Assembly (NCBI RefSeq): GCF_003073045.1
Contig: NC_037597.1
Coordinates: 28,015,927 to 28,079,926 of the forward strand
Source of the DNA: Pomacea canaliculata
Lineage: Eukaryota; Mollusca; Gastropoda; Architaenioglossa; Ampullariidae
Length of the DNA stretch: 64,000 nt
Direction of reading: 5' to 3'
Part shown: piece after piece, positions 42,115 to 54,925 of the stretch
Position numbering within the stretch: position 1 is the stretch's first letter
Layout: the number at the start of each line of letters is the position of its first letter
Made by a program: the position numbers and the translations under genes
The notes under the pieces: model-generated
What the model saw: only the letters and a program-made list of their open reading frames with translations
Told to the model about the DNA's origin: nothing
Database searches by the model: none

Positions 42115-42540
42115 GTTACTCCTCGAGGTACATAGGGTCGCAACACCACCTCGCCAGTGGACCTGGTTTTGGGCAGCCCCCTTCAGTTGGGCCCTTGTGG
42201 TTCCGATGTCCTTTGCCTCGCAAAAGATGAGTCGGCAAGCTGGCTTCCCTAAGGCTTTCACCAGCATGCGTCATGAGCTCTTCTAGAGGGAAATCTTCCT
42301 GACCAGGCCCTTGTTGTAGTATTGTTTCAGTTTCTGTAACAGCTTTTGTTTTTACATGAGTAGGTTGTTAGCCCAAAGCAAAACCCCCAACCTGGAGTGT
42401 CAGGATGCAACACTTTAGTCTGGCCTCTCCCCTGACAGACCCGTTCGGCTTGGTTAGACCTGCCAGGAGAACAAGGCTCCCGCTGACATAGCTCTGTGGA
42501 TCGACAAGGCGCGCAAGCCACCACACCACTACTAGGTAAG
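42115..42540 (-). mobile_element. 5'-end-like fragment of a LINE related to the RTE-like element
   Basis: The stretch tttacatgagtaggttgtta followed by gccc matches the corresponding part of the 5' UTR of the RTE-like LINE (11770-11800, ttacatggtggggttgttag). It continues with a ctggcctctcccctgacag region and acctgccaggag, typical of such 5' UTRs. No coding part follows, so it is an isolated fragment. Confidence 0.5.
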
Positions 42541-43534
42541 TTGCACCAACTGGTGGTGGAAACTTTACATAATTTGTCTGAATATCAGTGAATGCTGTGG
42601 TTATGAGGAAAGCTGTCGTTGCATGAGGGAGGAAGTGAGGAAAAAGAGTGCATATGCCTGCTGTCTAAAGCAGAATGTGTTAATATACATATAAATGTAT
42701 CTCATATAAATGAAATTGAGGACTGACAAGCATTATTGTTACTGAAAATAATTTTTACAGATGTACTAAACTGATGTTTAAGGCACTAAAGCTAGTCTCA
42801 TCTTTTTCTTTCAACATGTACATAACAGGGAGATGATAAAGAAATTGTGATGTAAATTAAAAAAAAAAAAGATACATCTTACTTTCTGTGTTTACTTACA
42901 TGATCTACGGGGGAAAGAGGATGGGAGTGTGAAACTGATTTCCTAGTATAGTAAGCATAGTTGTCATATATATATATAATCTATAAAAGGAATTCTACCT
43001 GGAAATATATTCTACATTTTTGTCTACTTTGAAAAGTCTTCGATGCACATTCAGTATTAATATCATTCTCGTGGCTGTTGAGCATATATTGGAGCGGTCG
43101 GATAGTGTAGTCTTCTATATAGTTGTTCCACATCTGTTTACCCTCGTTGTCTTCAACTCGTTCTTTCTCAGTGCTAACTGTTGCAACGTTCATCAGAACA
43201 AGTCACAACTTTCTCATTTAATTTTATCATCAGTCCTGAAGCACATCCACCTCGGCATTTCTTACTTTCATTGTTCTGAATGAAAGCTTCTGTCACGCGA
43301 GCTAGCGTTTCTCTCGCACGGTCGAGGTCAAGGTTTGTCACCTTAGTAACCACGCATTAGCAGTTCGCGCATGCGTACAAGTCAGTGCACAAAAAAAAAA
43401 AAAACCGTATGCGGGGTGGGGTGGGGGGAGATAGCCGTTGGCGGGACTTTTTTCAAGTGTTTAAATTTTTAAATATTTCAGGGATATGTTGACATTGATA
43501 TAAAGGCCTCCTTCACGTCACCACGAACTAACAT

Positions 43535-43836
43535 CACCAGAAATTCTCAAAGAAAATTTTTCACTGAAAGTTGTAGCACTAACAAACGCAAATCCCATAG
43601 TTCACAGAGGAAGTCGATCCCTTCCAGCTAACATCAAACATGCACCAAATTTGCATAGATTTAAGAAGTCTTTAGGAGACAATATAGATCTTTTCTACAG
43701 ATTTGACAAAAAAATAAAGGCTCTGACTGAAAAATACCTAAACTACATGGAGAGTTTTAAACGATATGACATCAGGCCTAGGCAATCGAAGACAGCTGGC
43801 AGACGATTTTTATTTTTTTTTATTTTTTTCACTTAA
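43535..43836 (+). other. open stretch of about 100 codons, unassigned
   Basis: The frame is open from just after a TAA to 43836. It reads in part KVVALTNANPIVHRG, NIKHAPNLHRFKKSLGDN and KALTEKYLNYMESFKRYD, a believable helical, basic composition. There is no ATG near its start and no known family. It could be an exon or a transposon remnant. Confidence 0.2.
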
Positions 43837-46002
43837 CTGCTAGAACGAGGCTCCACTAGTAATAAAACGATTTCAAGCAGGTCATAGATATTGAAATTAA
43901 TTAGCTGCAAATGAGAAAATTGTATTAAAGCTGGATAGAAGTACCTTACGTTATGTGCACTATAATTTGTAGTTTAACAGGGAGGAAGATATGCACGATG
44001 TACAACGGGCTACATTGAATCAATGTGGTGCCTTTTTTTTTTTTCAAATCTCAGTCTCGCGAGAATCCAGCCCTTTAATTTTTATAAAATAATAACATTT
44101 CATTGAATCTTAATACTTTTTGCTAAATACATGTAATGTAAAACTTTAATTTATAAGGTTTTTTCATTTGACCCTTATTTACACTACATGTAGAAGCAGA
44201 CGACAAAGCTGTTCAGAGACTTTGTGTACATTCTTTGGTTGATAACATTCTCAGATCCCATCACTGAAGTTGCTGCAAAATGGATAATCAAAAAATACAA
44301 CTGTCAGGTGAATCAATTGCATTTCTTTCACTTTAATCATACTCATGTCATTACCATGGATCAACTCTACAGTCAATACATACTGTCACAGCTACCATAG
44401 CCATTTTGAGAAATCGTCAGCTTGTTGATATGGATGTAAATGGATTGTTAATCGATTTGCATTAAAATCGCATTCGCATCATACTGTACAAGTAAAAGAC
44501 ACGAAAGTGCAGAAAATCAGTCATCGAAAAGGTCGTGTGCAGTGAAAGAACAGGCTGCAATCAGGTTTGGAGTTGGCTATCATTCGCATGTATTGAGTCC
44601 ATCCATCGTAGTCGTCTGAGTATTGAATCTGTCATGGCTCGTGAAAGCACCAAATCAGTCGTACTTTGAATGTGTGCTTCAAAAGTGTGTTTACGAAATG
44701 AAGGACATAGTACTGTAGATAACGAATATATCCGTATTGCATGATTTAAGTAAGAAACCTTTTGAAAGCTAAAGAACAAGTGTAAGAGATCCGTGAAAGC
44801 AAGTCATGCACTTTGTTTTCCTGCGTGTGCACACACACACAAAAAAGGTGAAGATTTTTGTAAGAAACATAACCGATACAAAAGCAGTAAGGAGCTGTCC
44901 AATCAAATTAGTTCAGTTTGAAAAAAAATTATTGTTACGGGATTTTTAGGGTTAGGGGTAGCCATGGGTATGGGCAAAGTTACTATTTATGTTTACTTTT
45001 AGGGAAGAAGTACCTTATTCCTGCAGCTCAACCATTTTTGTAACGGTGTTGATGTTAGGTCTGTGATGCTTTTGTGCCAAATAATTTATTTTTTAATATT
45101 GAAATTAAATGTCTGAGGAAAGTGACCCAATCAAAACGCATTTAACAACCTCAGGTAACAGTGCAAGTGGATCTGTTATTTCTGTGTGTATTATTTCAAA
45201 CTTTCATTTTGTACTTGTTATTTATATCAGTGTATGATACTTGGCATGGAAATTGGTGCATTATCAGTTATCCAAGCAATACGTGACCCAAAGTTAACAA
45301 TATACATCTACTGGAGCACATATCATTAAATAATGTTTTATGTTTTTAACCTGAAAATGGGAAGACTGACTATAAATATCCCATTCTAAATGGACTTCAA
45401 AGTCAGTGGATTAATAAGTAGACTTTCATTAAAATAATTCATTAAAAATAGGATTAGTATGTAAGCATTAGGAAAGAACAGTTGAAGAGCAGGCCTGGAT
45501 ATAACCATTGCATTGGGAGAGCTGAGAGGTAAACCCCACAAGGCATTAAAAAACCTATCTTAATGTTGAGTTTATCTCTTTGGGATTGAGATTTTTTGAG
45601 GTTGTCAACCTGACGATGTGAGTTTAAACTTTGTATTAAGATAATCAGTGCCTTTCACAGGTAATTAATCTATTATATGAATATTATCGACACCATATAC
45701 TTTGTAATTGTATTCAGCATTTTTATATTTGAAGATCAAAATTTTTTCCTGATTCCCATGATTTTATTTGTTGATAATAGTAATACTGATGACCCCTCCC
45801 TTGACTTTGAAAGTAAACCCCACATTTCTGAACAGCTTATGGTGCTTCTCCATAGTTCTCACTGTTTGAGGGAAACCTAACGACCCAGCAAATATTTTAT
45901 TTATTTTCCATTGAGCTGTTTTCCCTATCAAATCTTAACTCAGTCACAACTTTAAAAAGCCCAACTTATTTTCATGAATTTTTTTTTTGCTTTAATAATA
46001 AT
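43837..46002. other. AT-rich intergenic stretch
   Basis: Nothing supported. It ends in an aat microsatellite. Confidence 0.5.
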
Positions 46003-46437
46003 AATACTAAAAATTAAATGTATGATTTGCATAGCGCATACTCATGCTCATAAGGAGCATTCTCTTTTTGCACTTGAGACAAAGATGAGACATGGTCAAT
46101 ATACGATGCGAAGGAATGGAGGATGAATGAGAGTACTGATGACTAATAAAAAACAAATATAGAAAAGGCAAAGAAGAATCAGGTAACAAGAACTAAGAGT
46201 GTCATTATTCAGCAGAAGAAGACAGTAGGGAAGTAACAATAAATAATAAAGGAGTAACATTTTGTGTACTGTGTTAGGAGTAATGCTCAAGGAAGAGTTG
46301 TATTTTCAGTCCACATTTAAAAGATTCAATGGTGGATAAGTGGCGGATATGGAAGGGGAGAGAGTTACTTTGTTTTGCTGCACAGTAGAAATCCTGTGAC
46401 AATAATTATGGTGTTGTTCAACTTATTCTGGTGACAA
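46003..46437. repeat. interspersed repeat starting with (aat)n and a gcatagcgcata motif
   Basis: It starts in (taa)n, then holds gatttgcatagcgcatact, a motif common at the 3' ends of L2/CR1-like elements and their SINEs. It ends at a second (aat)n run (46433-46450) where the next LINE copy begins. Confidence 0.45.
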
Positions 46438-47385
46438 TAATAATAATAATGGATACTTCTAATGTGTAGCATCACTACTAAGAGAGGTCGCACTCTCTGC
46501 ACAGACCAGTCCTGATAAATGAAAGATAACAGACAGTGGATGGTGAGATATAAAGATGAAGTACAAGAGTAGAACATGAAGCAACGGATGAATACCATAA
46601 ATAGTGTAAGATGGAGTCTTAATATGATGATTAGCATGACAGACAGTATTGCCAGGGAGTTAAGAATAGTAATTCAGGGATAGTACTTTGTGAACAAATA
46701 TGTTTTCAGAGAGCGTGTGAATGTAGCCTTGTAGTCTGAGTGGTGAATGTGATGGAAAAGAGAATTCTACTGACAAGCAGCACAGAGGCAGGACGTTCGT
46801 TGTCCATATGTGACTGTCTTTGTGGGAGGGAGGATAGAATGTGGTAGTGGGAGAGGCCTTCAAAGAATCCATAGCATAGACTTGAGACCTTGTAGTCCAT
46901 TGTAGCTTTAACTGGTGGCCAATGAAGAAAGTAAAGAGGTGGTGCGACATGTTCACATTTGCGAGTCAGGAAAACGAAATGAGCAGCTGAGTTTCTGAAG
47001 CTTATCAGTGAGGTCCTGTGGACAGCCAGCAAGAAGAGTTGCAGTAGTCTAGTTTAGACAGAACAGATGAGCAGATGAGAATGTTGGTGGTTGAGATGGT
47101 CCGAGCCTGGCAAATGGAACTGATAGTATTATAGCTCATAGTATGCAAAATGACAGATGTGAGAAACATGTTTATCAAGAGACATGTCAGCAGACATTAT
47201 GTAGCGTAAGTCATGTGTTAAAGGAATATCGGCATCGCCTACCAGAAGAGAGACAGGCAGTGAAGGGTACACTCTGGCTTTCCTCTTTGGAAACTTTTTT
47301 TGTCATTAGGTTTTAACTTGTTGAGAGTCATCCATAGTTTAATATCAGAAATACAATCGTGGATGCTGCAGCAACTTAGTTCAAC
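46438..47385 (-). mobile_element. second copy of the old L2/CR1-like LINE (3' part)
   Basis: Colinear with the 8.6-12.7 kb copy: gcactctctgcacagacca, gataaatgaaag, ttagcatgacagac, gtagccttgtagtctgagtg, then catccatagtttaatatcag. It has no counterpart of the 3.2-kb RTE-like block, so it preserves the empty insertion site (around 46620-46640). It keeps part of the C-terminal coding region (YKVSSLCYGFFEG) but is frameshifted and 5'-truncated at about 47385. Confidence 0.85.
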
Positions 47386-47869
47386 CGTTTGATTCATTTT
47401 TTAGGAATAGTCATATAAACAGTTAACTCGTTCATCCACAGTACCATACCAGGTTAATGTTCTCTTGCACCATCGAGGTTCTGAACTCCGATCTCTTGGA
47501 CTGATGTTAGTAGTTCTGGGTGGGAAATCCTTTGAGCAATTGCATAGTTTTATAGTCTTTTTGGAAAGAAAAAGTCGAACTGCAGTTTAGTCAAATAGTA
47601 GATTGATAAAAGAAACACAGCTTTCTCAGTTTAATGAAATTATTAATACTGCGACGTTTAGGTTAACATTAGGAAAAATAGAGAGAGGGTGGTGATAAAG
47701 AACAAATTAGATTCACTACACCTAACAGTACACCTGTACGCGCCTGAAGTTTAAAGTGAAGCTCCATTTTTCTTATCAGATTTATAAACGTGTTGCATTC
47801 ACAGAGACAAATCTTGAACCCTTTTATGGTTCTGCACTAGCGTTAGTCATTTCAGCACATCATATCCTG

Positions 47870-47877
47870 TATAAATA
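47870..47877 (+). promoter_or_regulatory. TATA box of the helical secreted-protein gene
   Basis: TATAAATA about 195 bp before the ATG. The leader between them includes tttcttgcag twice, so part of it may be spliced. Confidence 0.5.
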
Positions 47878-48071
47878 GGTTGACTGGTGAAGCTTCATTT
47901 TTTGTTTCTTGCAGGCTTATCTTCTGGTTCCTGAGTCACTTCAGCCCTCGCGTGCTGATAAAGTAGAATTCGGAAGAGGAGCTGATCTGTTGAGTTTCTT
48001 GCAGGAGTTGCGACACCTATTGAAGTCGTAAGCAGTTTTTTTCTTGATGTATTCTGTCCGCACGGCTCATC

Positions 48072-51000
48072 ATGTCTCTTCTAGTGCTTGGTATGCTGAG
48101 CCTTCTGGCGAGAATGGCGGAAGCAGCTCCTTCTCCTGAAGACACTGTGGTGAGCATGGTCAGAGAGAAGGATCCTTTTTGTTCAGCAGAGGTGATAACT
48201 CAACTGGCGAAGAAGATCGAGGAACTGCAGGTGAAGAGAGACAGGCCATACGTTTTCCCAATCATATGGGAGCAGGATAGGGGGCTATACCCAAGCGAGG
48301 TCAGGGTGAACTTTGTGGGCTCCCCTGTCATGTCAACGGCTCGGGACCTGCTGTCCGTTTTCGACAACAACATGTTTGCCTCGGCTTGGATCACAATCGC
48401 CCTGCTGGAGGGCCACCACTACGCCAGCGCTCCGCGACCCGGGGACCAACAACTGGCGCTCACCTTAGACGCCATCGCCGAGTATCATGACAAGAATCGC
48501 AACTACTCCAACTCTGTCATGACTTTCTGGCCGCAAGCGTTCAATGATACTTTCCAAAATTGGCAGAGCATGCCAGAAAATCTGCTCAAGGCCTTCGGGC
48601 TCTTCGACGTGGTGCCAGCAAAGGTGGTGGAAGAGATTATGAAGCTGTTGGGTCTGGAAAGCCTCGAGCATTTTATGGAGTCCATTCTTTCCATGGAGTA
48701 AGTTTTTTTTTTTTTAAAAAACATTATATTTCTTTTTATTTTCATTGTTCTCTAGTTGATCAACTTGTCCACTAAAATAATTTCTCCTTCCATCCCCTGA
48801 TTACAGAGTTGGACTCAGTACAAGGTAAAGTATTACCCCCTACCCCACATCCTACTTTGAGAATCTGATAGCTTTCCTTTCTTTCCTTTCGCAATTTCGA
48901 CATCGTTTACCTGCTTATGATGACGGTCTGTCTACACAGTCATACAGATACTGTGTATCGAGGGCACCCACCACATTGTCGTCTTCTTCACCCCAATGCG
49001 TTTCTGATCATACGGCAAATGTTACTGTAGGAAACGCTCATCTCCATCTCGCTTCCCGAGTATAATTGCCCACCGAGATAGAGTTGGTCATTGTCATTGT
49101 TCTTGAGTTCTCTTGGTATCCTATGTTAGAATTATGTAACCGTTCTCGGAAAAAATACCACTGTTTCTGTTCAACGTGCACGTTATGTCAGTCAGTACAC
49201 TTTGTAGAACTAAGATACCGCAAATCTTTGTCACATGACACCATTGTTGAAGGGATTCTTTCAAGCGCGCCTTTCACATCCCACCTGACTTCGACGACAC
49301 TTTCGTCAACATCGGCCTGGGAGCCCTGCTGACGGAATTGGCTTCAGACTTTCCTGACGCAGCGTCACGATGGCGTTCCGGTAACTCCAACCTGTCGTCA
49401 GCACTAGAAGCTTTACGCCAGTATGCCTACCGGCCATTTTCCAACGACTCTAACGTCAACTCCATCGATCCCCGCACCTACTACTACATACGCCATTTCC
49501 TGTCTGAAGCCCACGGGCGAGGGGAAGACATCGCCTTGGTGCCGACATGGGTAAGTTAATACTAATCATGAAAGTCCGTGCTTTAATAATCTCATGTTGT
49601 GTCACTTTGTTACAACAGAGAGAAAGAGAACAATGGTAGATAAGCATATACTGAAGAGAAGAGATGGTATTAATTGAATGATATACATGCATGTGACTGA
49701 AGACATAAAATAATGCATGTGCTCTGATTTCTCCAAGATTACGTCTGCTGACAAGCACATTGTATTTACATGGTTTTGGTCGAGTACTGGGCACATGTTT
49801 TGGTGTGAGACTGAACAGGTGTTGTGGTCTTGTACATAGTTCACACCTTGGTCTGCTGTTGACCAGATGTTTCAGTCTTGGACATGCAAGCTGGCAAACA
49901 AGTCATATGTTGCAGGTGCAGAACCTCCAAGACGCGAAGGATGGATATAAGCGTGGCGTGGCAATGCCTTTTGAGATCAACAACGTTGACGTTACAGTTT
50001 CTGCCAACGTTGTCAACGGACTCACTACTGCAGTTCTGAGTGGCCTTCTGCCGGCAGACTCGCTGGATGAACCTCTCCTGAAGGTGAATAAGTGCACAAA
50101 ACTCTGTAAATGATGTGTCACCGGCATTTGCTAGTGGTATGCAGTAAGTCACCAGGATATTCAGGTGAGGCTTTAGGAAATAATGGTGGTCTTTGGGTCA
50201 CCGGGAGCCCACCTATAACGTGTCCAGTAAATATTCCAGATAAAACAATACAACTGCATTTGTTTCAGAGGGATGTTAAAAAGCAGCTGATATTACTATA
50301 ATCAATTGATATGTTTATAGTTCAGTTCAAGTATCAGCTCTTCTAGCACACTGGCGTTGGGGAACGCGACATATTTGGGAGTGGCTTTAATTATTAACAG
50401 CCACGCAGCAGCCACGCATTTCTGTCTATAACTGCAAATATAGAAAGAAAACTCAGTGCCGCATTAATGTTATATGCAATATAAGCCACTCATAGGATTT
50501 TGATCAAGAAGTGTACATGTGGAATTGTAAATCCGTAATCTGACGATAAAGAGAAGAGTTTCGTCAATTGCTTGGGGCATCAGTCGGCTTGGACTGCTGT
50601 GGCCTGCTCCTCCTGGTTCAACCGGTAGACTCGGTTGTTGAATGAGTTGGGGAGGTACAGGCAGCAAGGTACAGGAGATGAGATAGGCACGAGGAAAACG
50701 GGATTTCGAGCGCCTAGTTCTCAGACGACTGAAAGATTTGGGGAGTAATTTTACCATCTTTAATCTTCTATATATAGTAACCATAGAATTCCATCAGCGA
50801 TTTCAAATATAAAATTGTAAACCCTGTGTCTTGAGTGTAGCAAGTCTACGTCAACACGACAGCCATGATCGTCGCTCAGATCTCTGACCACCTGCAGGAG
50901 CGACCGGACCTTGAGCTGACCTACTATCCCTCCGCATTCGAGTTCTACTGGTTTGTCGCCCGCACTCTCTCCGTCATGGAGACGGCTATGCTTAACAGGA

Positions 51001-53349
51001 CATTGCCTCCCGTGAGTTCAGCTCATCAGTCACTACCGATCTGCTAAAAATAATGCGCGACTACAAGTTCGCCTACACATAAGGTGTAACGTGATTTTCT
51101 CTATAGTCCAGAGGGCTTTGTGGCACTTATTTGAAAGATCAACCAATGATCGATAAGAGATGTTGGTGCAGGCGATGCAGGAGGTGTACCCGCTGCTGAA
51201 GGCTGCGCTGGAGACCAGCATGACACAGGACGTCATCGCCAAGGCTCAGCAGGAAGGGGAGGAAATGATCTTCTTTGACGACTTCCTGGGCGACGGAGAT
51301 GTGGATAGTCATAACAGAAGCGTGGTAAGGACCGCCCGGCATTTGCCCTCCTGCATGTGTTTTGACATGGCAAGCTACTAGCAGATGCTTACTTTAGACA
51401 CTGACAGCGCGCTTGTGTGTGTGTGTTAGTGTGTCGGTGTGTTTGTGGTAGGGGGTAACGTGGGGTAGAATACTGGGTTAACGTGTTGTTTTCGTGACCA
51501 GGTCCACGCCGAAGACCGCCTCTTCACTACCGCCATGGCCATCAACGCTTTGGTGACGACATGGACGACATTCGACGCCGCCAAAAGAACCGTTAGTTGG
51601 AAACAATGTGGGTAGTAGTTTCTCCAGCTCAGAGGTTTTATCTTTGTGTGCCTATTGTGTATCATTTAGGACTAGGGCTCACGTTTTCTTTCAGTCAGTC
51701 AGGTATCTTCACGATGACTTTCCCTTCTCGCTGTACGTGTCTCCTCCTTACATACATGCGCACAGACACTCGAACACAAAAGCATACGCGTACATTTGAC
51801 ACGAGTGTGAGTGTGACAAGGGCGGTCAGCAGTTGTTTCAGTATCGGGATCAGATGACTGACGTATATGTCACAGATGTCACAGCAGAGGTGCAGGACGT
51901 GGTGCACAAGTCTGCTCGATGGCTGAACGCCAACATCCTGAAGGGTACCTATAAACCCAACAATGTGTTCTTCTCTGGCTCTTTCAAGGGCAATTCAGTA
52001 AGTCCGCTCCTTCAGATATTACAGAAAGTAGACAGCCTCGGCCATCTGGGAAATGAATTAGTTTAATTACCCTGTAATATCAGACAGTAAAACGTTGGTT
52101 AAAACATAGCACAGTACTTTTGTACAAAACAGTACTTTTAACACAATACTTTTGTGTAACGAAGTGTAAGACTGATACACAGAAGAGATTTAATCAGTGT
52201 CGACATCTGATGTAGCCAGCTATCATTAACCTGTCTTCCTTATCGTCATTGGTACCCTGAGGTATCGTGGGGAGGTGACGGCTCGGTGCGAGGGCTTGGT
52301 GACAAGTGAGAGCGTCTTTGCCACGCCCCCTAACAAATGTCTGTGAGACCGTCTTCTTTTTTTTTTGAGAGTACGATCTGAATGCTGGCTGGTCAGCTAG
52401 AATGCTGGTGTAGTGGCCGAGCCACTTGACTCTCCGCTGTTAGCGCTTTGAGTCCACCGTCACCTCTCTGAAGTTTTCGTTTCTTATCCTTCCTTTCTGT
52501 CATTGCCACCCATCTCGTCACGGTTACTGTTATCTTTTAGGACCTTTGTCTGGCACTGGTCAGGGTAACAAAACTGTTTTTATTATCCCAGTCTTTGATT
52601 TTTTGGGGAAGGGTGGGGTGTCTGAGGAAGGGCGGGTAGTAGCTGACATTGTTTGAAGTTTGGATTCGGGTCTCTATGTTTCCTGCGCAAAAAGTGAGCG
52701 ACGAGCTATTGATGCTGATATACGATCATTAATGAAAAGCCTAAATGCTCCAGGTAGCACATGGCAGTCAAAGTGCATAGCACGTCATCATAACAGCTAA
52801 ACTGCTAATATTTTGTTACTTCTTTCTAGCTTCTAGCGATGACTGTGCCTCACGCCTCCCCCTTCGTAAGATGAAGTACGTGTAGGCGGACGATTATTTC
52901 TGCACCCTGTAGTCCAGTCGTGTACCGCGACAGTCAGCCTGTGACACAGTGGGCAAAGTGTGTTAAGTGTGGACCACTGATTTTACACCATATCATCGCC
53001 AACTAGGGTGAGTCGTTGTAGCAAGCTGCCTAAAGCCATTTTTTTCTGTCCTCACCAGACGATTCCCTTCTTCTACCCATGTAACCGCGTCGAATACCTG
53101 AACGGTACCCGGATAGACCCGCGACAACAGTCCCTCCCGACACCCCCGTTCATCTGCAGCATGCAGGGCCTGGTGCCAGAGACCGATTACCAGGCGATGA
53201 TCGACCAGAAACACTTTGGCTTCAACACACCTACTCACTTCACCACCTTCAACGACCCCAACAGCTACTTTCCCTTCTGGTCCTCGCCCGCCTACACCTA
53301 CGCTACATCCATGCTGGCTTTGGCGCGCGCTGGCCTTGTCGCCTGCTAG
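48072..53349 (+). CDS. secreted helical protein with a DxDD motif, alpha/alpha-toroid-like, 646 aa
   Basis: Family not recognised. Eight exons with matching phases: 48072-48697, 49253-49550, 49916-50083, 50841-51011, 51172-51324, 51502-51591, 51854-51997 and 53059-53349. The start MSLLVLGMLSLLARMAEA is a signal peptide. About seven N-glycosylation sequons (for example NYS, NDT, NLS, NTT, NRT, NGT) fit secretion. The chain is mostly amphipathic helices. Residues 219-228 read PPDFDDTFVN, followed by IGLGALLTEL, like the DxDDTA motif and following helix of class II terpene cyclases. Related helix starts recur: VDVTVSANVVNGL, TTAMAINALVTTW, DVTAEVQDVVHKSARWL and TYATSMLALARAG. That pattern suggests a toroid of paired helices, also seen in complement thioester domains. 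Catalysis is unproven. Exon 1 lacks conserved cysteines and the C-terminal exon has three. Confidence 0.85.
52412..52462 (+). repeat. possible tRNA-like SINE head in intron 7 of the DxDD gene
   Basis: tagtggccgag and gctttgagtcc are spaced like A and B boxes of a tRNA-Ser-like promoter. The sequence does not fold as a full tRNA by eye. Weak support. Confidence 0.25.
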
Positions 53350-53554
53350 TGACGTCATGTGGCACGTGCCTGTGGACAGTCTTGTGACCAAGAACTGATC
53401 AGGTCATAAACTGATGTCTGACAGACGTCGTGCCTTTATCATTCTTCCAGCCTCAGGAATTTCCCATCGCCTCGTTCTTAAGAAAACCAATGTTCTATAT
53501 ATAATATATTGGAATACTTTAAGTGAGAAAGTAAATATATGTATGATCTATTTT

Positions 53555-53560
53555 AATAAA
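53555..53560 (+). terminator. polyadenylation signal of the DxDD gene
   Basis: AATAAA 206 bp after the stop codon, followed by a tgtccagtgttg GT-rich element. Confidence 0.65.
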
Positions 53561-53687
53561 ATATCCTTTGTCAGAAACATTGTCCAGTGTTGATATAATG
53601 GCAGTCATGTCCTCAAACCATGTAGACTCAGCGAGTACTGTCTATATTTAACCATACGGTGCATGCAGCAGCAAAATGCTCAATTAC

Positions 53688-53940
53688 TTTGGTGTACTAC
53701 GTCACGCAAACAGTGTACTACGTCACGTTAGTGCACCATTCACAGCACTGCCTGCAGTCAACACCAAATAGAGAACGTGGATGTGAAAACTGCTACTGTA
53801 GCTCGAGAAATGCAGACTTTCAATAATCCAAACTGTCGCTCATTCTCTCTCTGTTTGGTGTTGACCGCTGGCAACTTTGTGAATGGTGCACTAGTGTGAC
53901 GTAGTACACTGTTAACGTGACGTAATACACCATTACCAGC
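53688..53940. mobile_element. foldback MITE with long terminal inverted repeats
   Basis: The left arm begins tggtgtactacgtcacg and the right arm ends gacgtaatacacca. Each arm also has an inner cagtgtactacgtcac and gtgcaccattcaca, giving about 80 bp of inverted repeat around a short centre. ttac occurs at both outer edges and may be the target duplication. There is no coding capacity, and the superfamily is uncertain. Confidence 0.65.
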
Positions 53941-54925
53941 GCTCGTTGATCGCAGGTACGAATCGCGTACTTTGCGAGCGGATAATTAATTAATGAACTG
54001 ATGGGTTTTGCAAGCTAAAACTTACAGGTTAGGTTTATATCGCTTATATCTACCGATATCTGCATTAAAAAAGGAAATTGTTTATAGTTACTGTTTAAAT
54101 TACAATAACATTACATAACTATGAAACAGATACATGTATATTAAAACTGAATGATTAATAAAATACACAAATAACATTAATAAATATTTTTGCCTAAGGA
54201 ATGAAATAATTATTGACGAGTTAGGTAGTTGTTTCTACTGCTGTATGATAGTACTAGAAAATATTTAGCCCTTGTTTTAGTGGAAAATAACTAATGATGA
54301 AGATCACAATGAATATTCTTATTATCTTTAACAATTTTATAACATTATCATACTAATTTGTACAACAGAGCCTTGTACGAATGATTGAGTAGACAGACAT
54401 GAAGGGGACGCGATTGTAGACGCGGTCCTTGTTAACTGCTTCAACTTTGTAGCACGCGGCTCAGTTCGCTTTGCAACATGTGTGGTGATTGCAGAAGATC
54501 TGAATATTGCAATTATCTGAAATAAAGTAAAAAACACGTTCTAGTCACAACTGCTAGACTCCAGTTTACCCGTCGCCACGTGTAGCTGTACGGGTGGCGG
54601 TGGCTGAGGTGATGACGTAGGGCTCAAGTTCCCGTGACGCTACACGTTGTCGTTGTACGCCTCGAGCCCACGCTCAGCCTCAAACTCTCAGTAACGAGTC
54701 CTCATCCCTGCCTAGATGATCTTCCACAACTCCATCCTGACCTCGGCCATCCAACCTTTGCACGCGCGTACAAACACACACACACACACACGAAAATGAC
54801 ACACGCAGACAAAAACAAACAAACACACAAACACACACGGACTCACTTCACTTGCTATGATATTGTGAGCGAGGAGGGAGAGAACGTGTTCAGCAATTGT
54901 GTCAAGACTGGAGTGTGTGTGTCAT

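Noticed and set aside
48200-48745. Minus-strand open frames under exon 1 of the DxDD gene
   Set aside because: Shadows of a long coding exon.
51592-51640. Later donor for exon 6 of the DxDD gene (after WKQCG)
   Set aside because: The gttagt donor at 51592 keeps phase 0 into exon 7 starting at 51854, while the later one breaks the frame.
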